Below are positions 14,925-15,161 of a stretch of DNA of 15,161 nucleotides, one piece after another; the first letter of the stretch is position 1; the number at the start of each line of letters is the position of its first letter. The DNA is taken from positions 1 to 15,161 of the forward strand of contig CAZVWS010000050.1 of assembly GCA_964631255.1 (NCBI GenBank). The letters run 5' to 3'. The notes under the pieces are model-generated. The model searched no databases, was not told the origin of the DNA, and saw only the letters and a program-made list of their open reading frames with translations. The DNA comes from JBGZFC01 sp964631255 (GTDB taxonomy: Bacteria; Bacteroidota; Bacteroidia; Bacteroidales; Dysgonomonadaceae). The position numbers and the translations under genes were made by a program.

Positions 14925-15161
14925 TTAGATTTCCTCTACCGATTTGATGTCCACGCGGATACCGGGGCTCATCGTACTGGAAATAAAAACACTTTTAATA
15001 TAAGTACCTTTTGCTGCCGTTGGTTTCAATTTAATCAATGTTTGAATAAATTCTCTTGCGTTTTCGACAATCTTCTCGGGTTCAAAAGAAACTTTTCCTA
15101 TAGAGGCGTGAATAATACCTGCTTTATCAGTACGGTATTGAACTTGACCTGCTTTTGCGTT
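14925..15161 (-). CDS. rplA: Large ribosomal subunit protein uL1, C-terminal 78 residues (cut by window edge)
   Basis: Reading the minus strand from the window edge gives 78 codons and TAA (14925-14927). The visible stretch begins NAKAGQVQYRTDKAGIIHAS, goes on IGKVSFEPEKIVENAREFI, and ends SPGIRVDIKSVEEI. GQVQYRTDK with HASIGKVSF is the typical end of domain I of L1. L1 forms the mobile stalk at the E site and in many bacteria represses its own mRNA. Its place before rplJ is the standard order, so rplK and nusG probably lie to the right. Only the 5' part is missing, because the window ends. Confidence 0.97.
   Translation of the reverse strand, partial: NAKAGQVQYRTDKAGIIHASIGKVSFEPEKIVENAREFIQTLIKLKPTAAKGTYIKSVFISSTMSPGIRVDIKSVEEI

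Overview
The window looks like a chromosomal segment from a member of the Bacteroidetes, most likely order Bacteroidales. RpoB (1269 aa) and RpoC (1428 aa) have the sizes I know from that group. Start codons follow A-rich leaders instead of clear Shine-Dalgarno sequences. The capsule/exopolysaccharide genes are of the Bacteroidetes type, and the intergenic repeats (heptamer arrays and a dispersed ATGTT/AACAT element) are of kinds I associate with this phylum. The genus cannot be fixed from sequence reading alone.

Left part (1-5435, plus strand): the downstream end of a surface-polysaccharide locus. A repeat-rich leader (1-233) precedes four co-directional genes: a PglD-like sugar O/N-acetyltransferase (234-827), a DegT/DnrJ/EryC1/StrS-family PLP sugar aminotransferase (847-2052), a Wza-like outer-membrane lipoprotein for polysaccharide export (2111-2884), and a Wzc-like co-polymerase with a fused tyrosine autokinase and a Tyr-Gly tail (3057-5435). 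The first two fit the last steps of making an N-acetylated amino sugar nucleotide such as a bacillosamine-type sugar. The last two form the envelope-spanning export apparatus and its phosphorylation control. A strong hairpin (2948-3002) lies between the export lipoprotein and kinase genes.

Middle (5436-5628): a convergent intergenic region with two good intrinsic terminators, one for each strand.

Right part (5629-15161, minus strand): the conserved ribosomal-protein/RNA-polymerase cluster, in transcription order rplA (3' end only), rplJ, rplL, rpoB, rpoC. Active-site and zinc-binding residues of the polymerase are intact, and the main rifampicin-contact positions are of the sensitive type. 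Hairpins lie in the rplL-rpoB gap (attenuator-like) and in the rpoB-rpoC gap (a perfect 10-bp inverted repeat). rpoC is followed at once by a terminator, and rpsL-rpsG-fusA do not follow it here.

I found no tRNA, rRNA, CRISPR array, transposase or integrase. The protein-coding genes are all of known families. The parts least explained by known annotation are the non-coding ones: the heptamer arrays, the hairpin between the export lipoprotein and kinase genes, and the hairpins inside the rpo operon.
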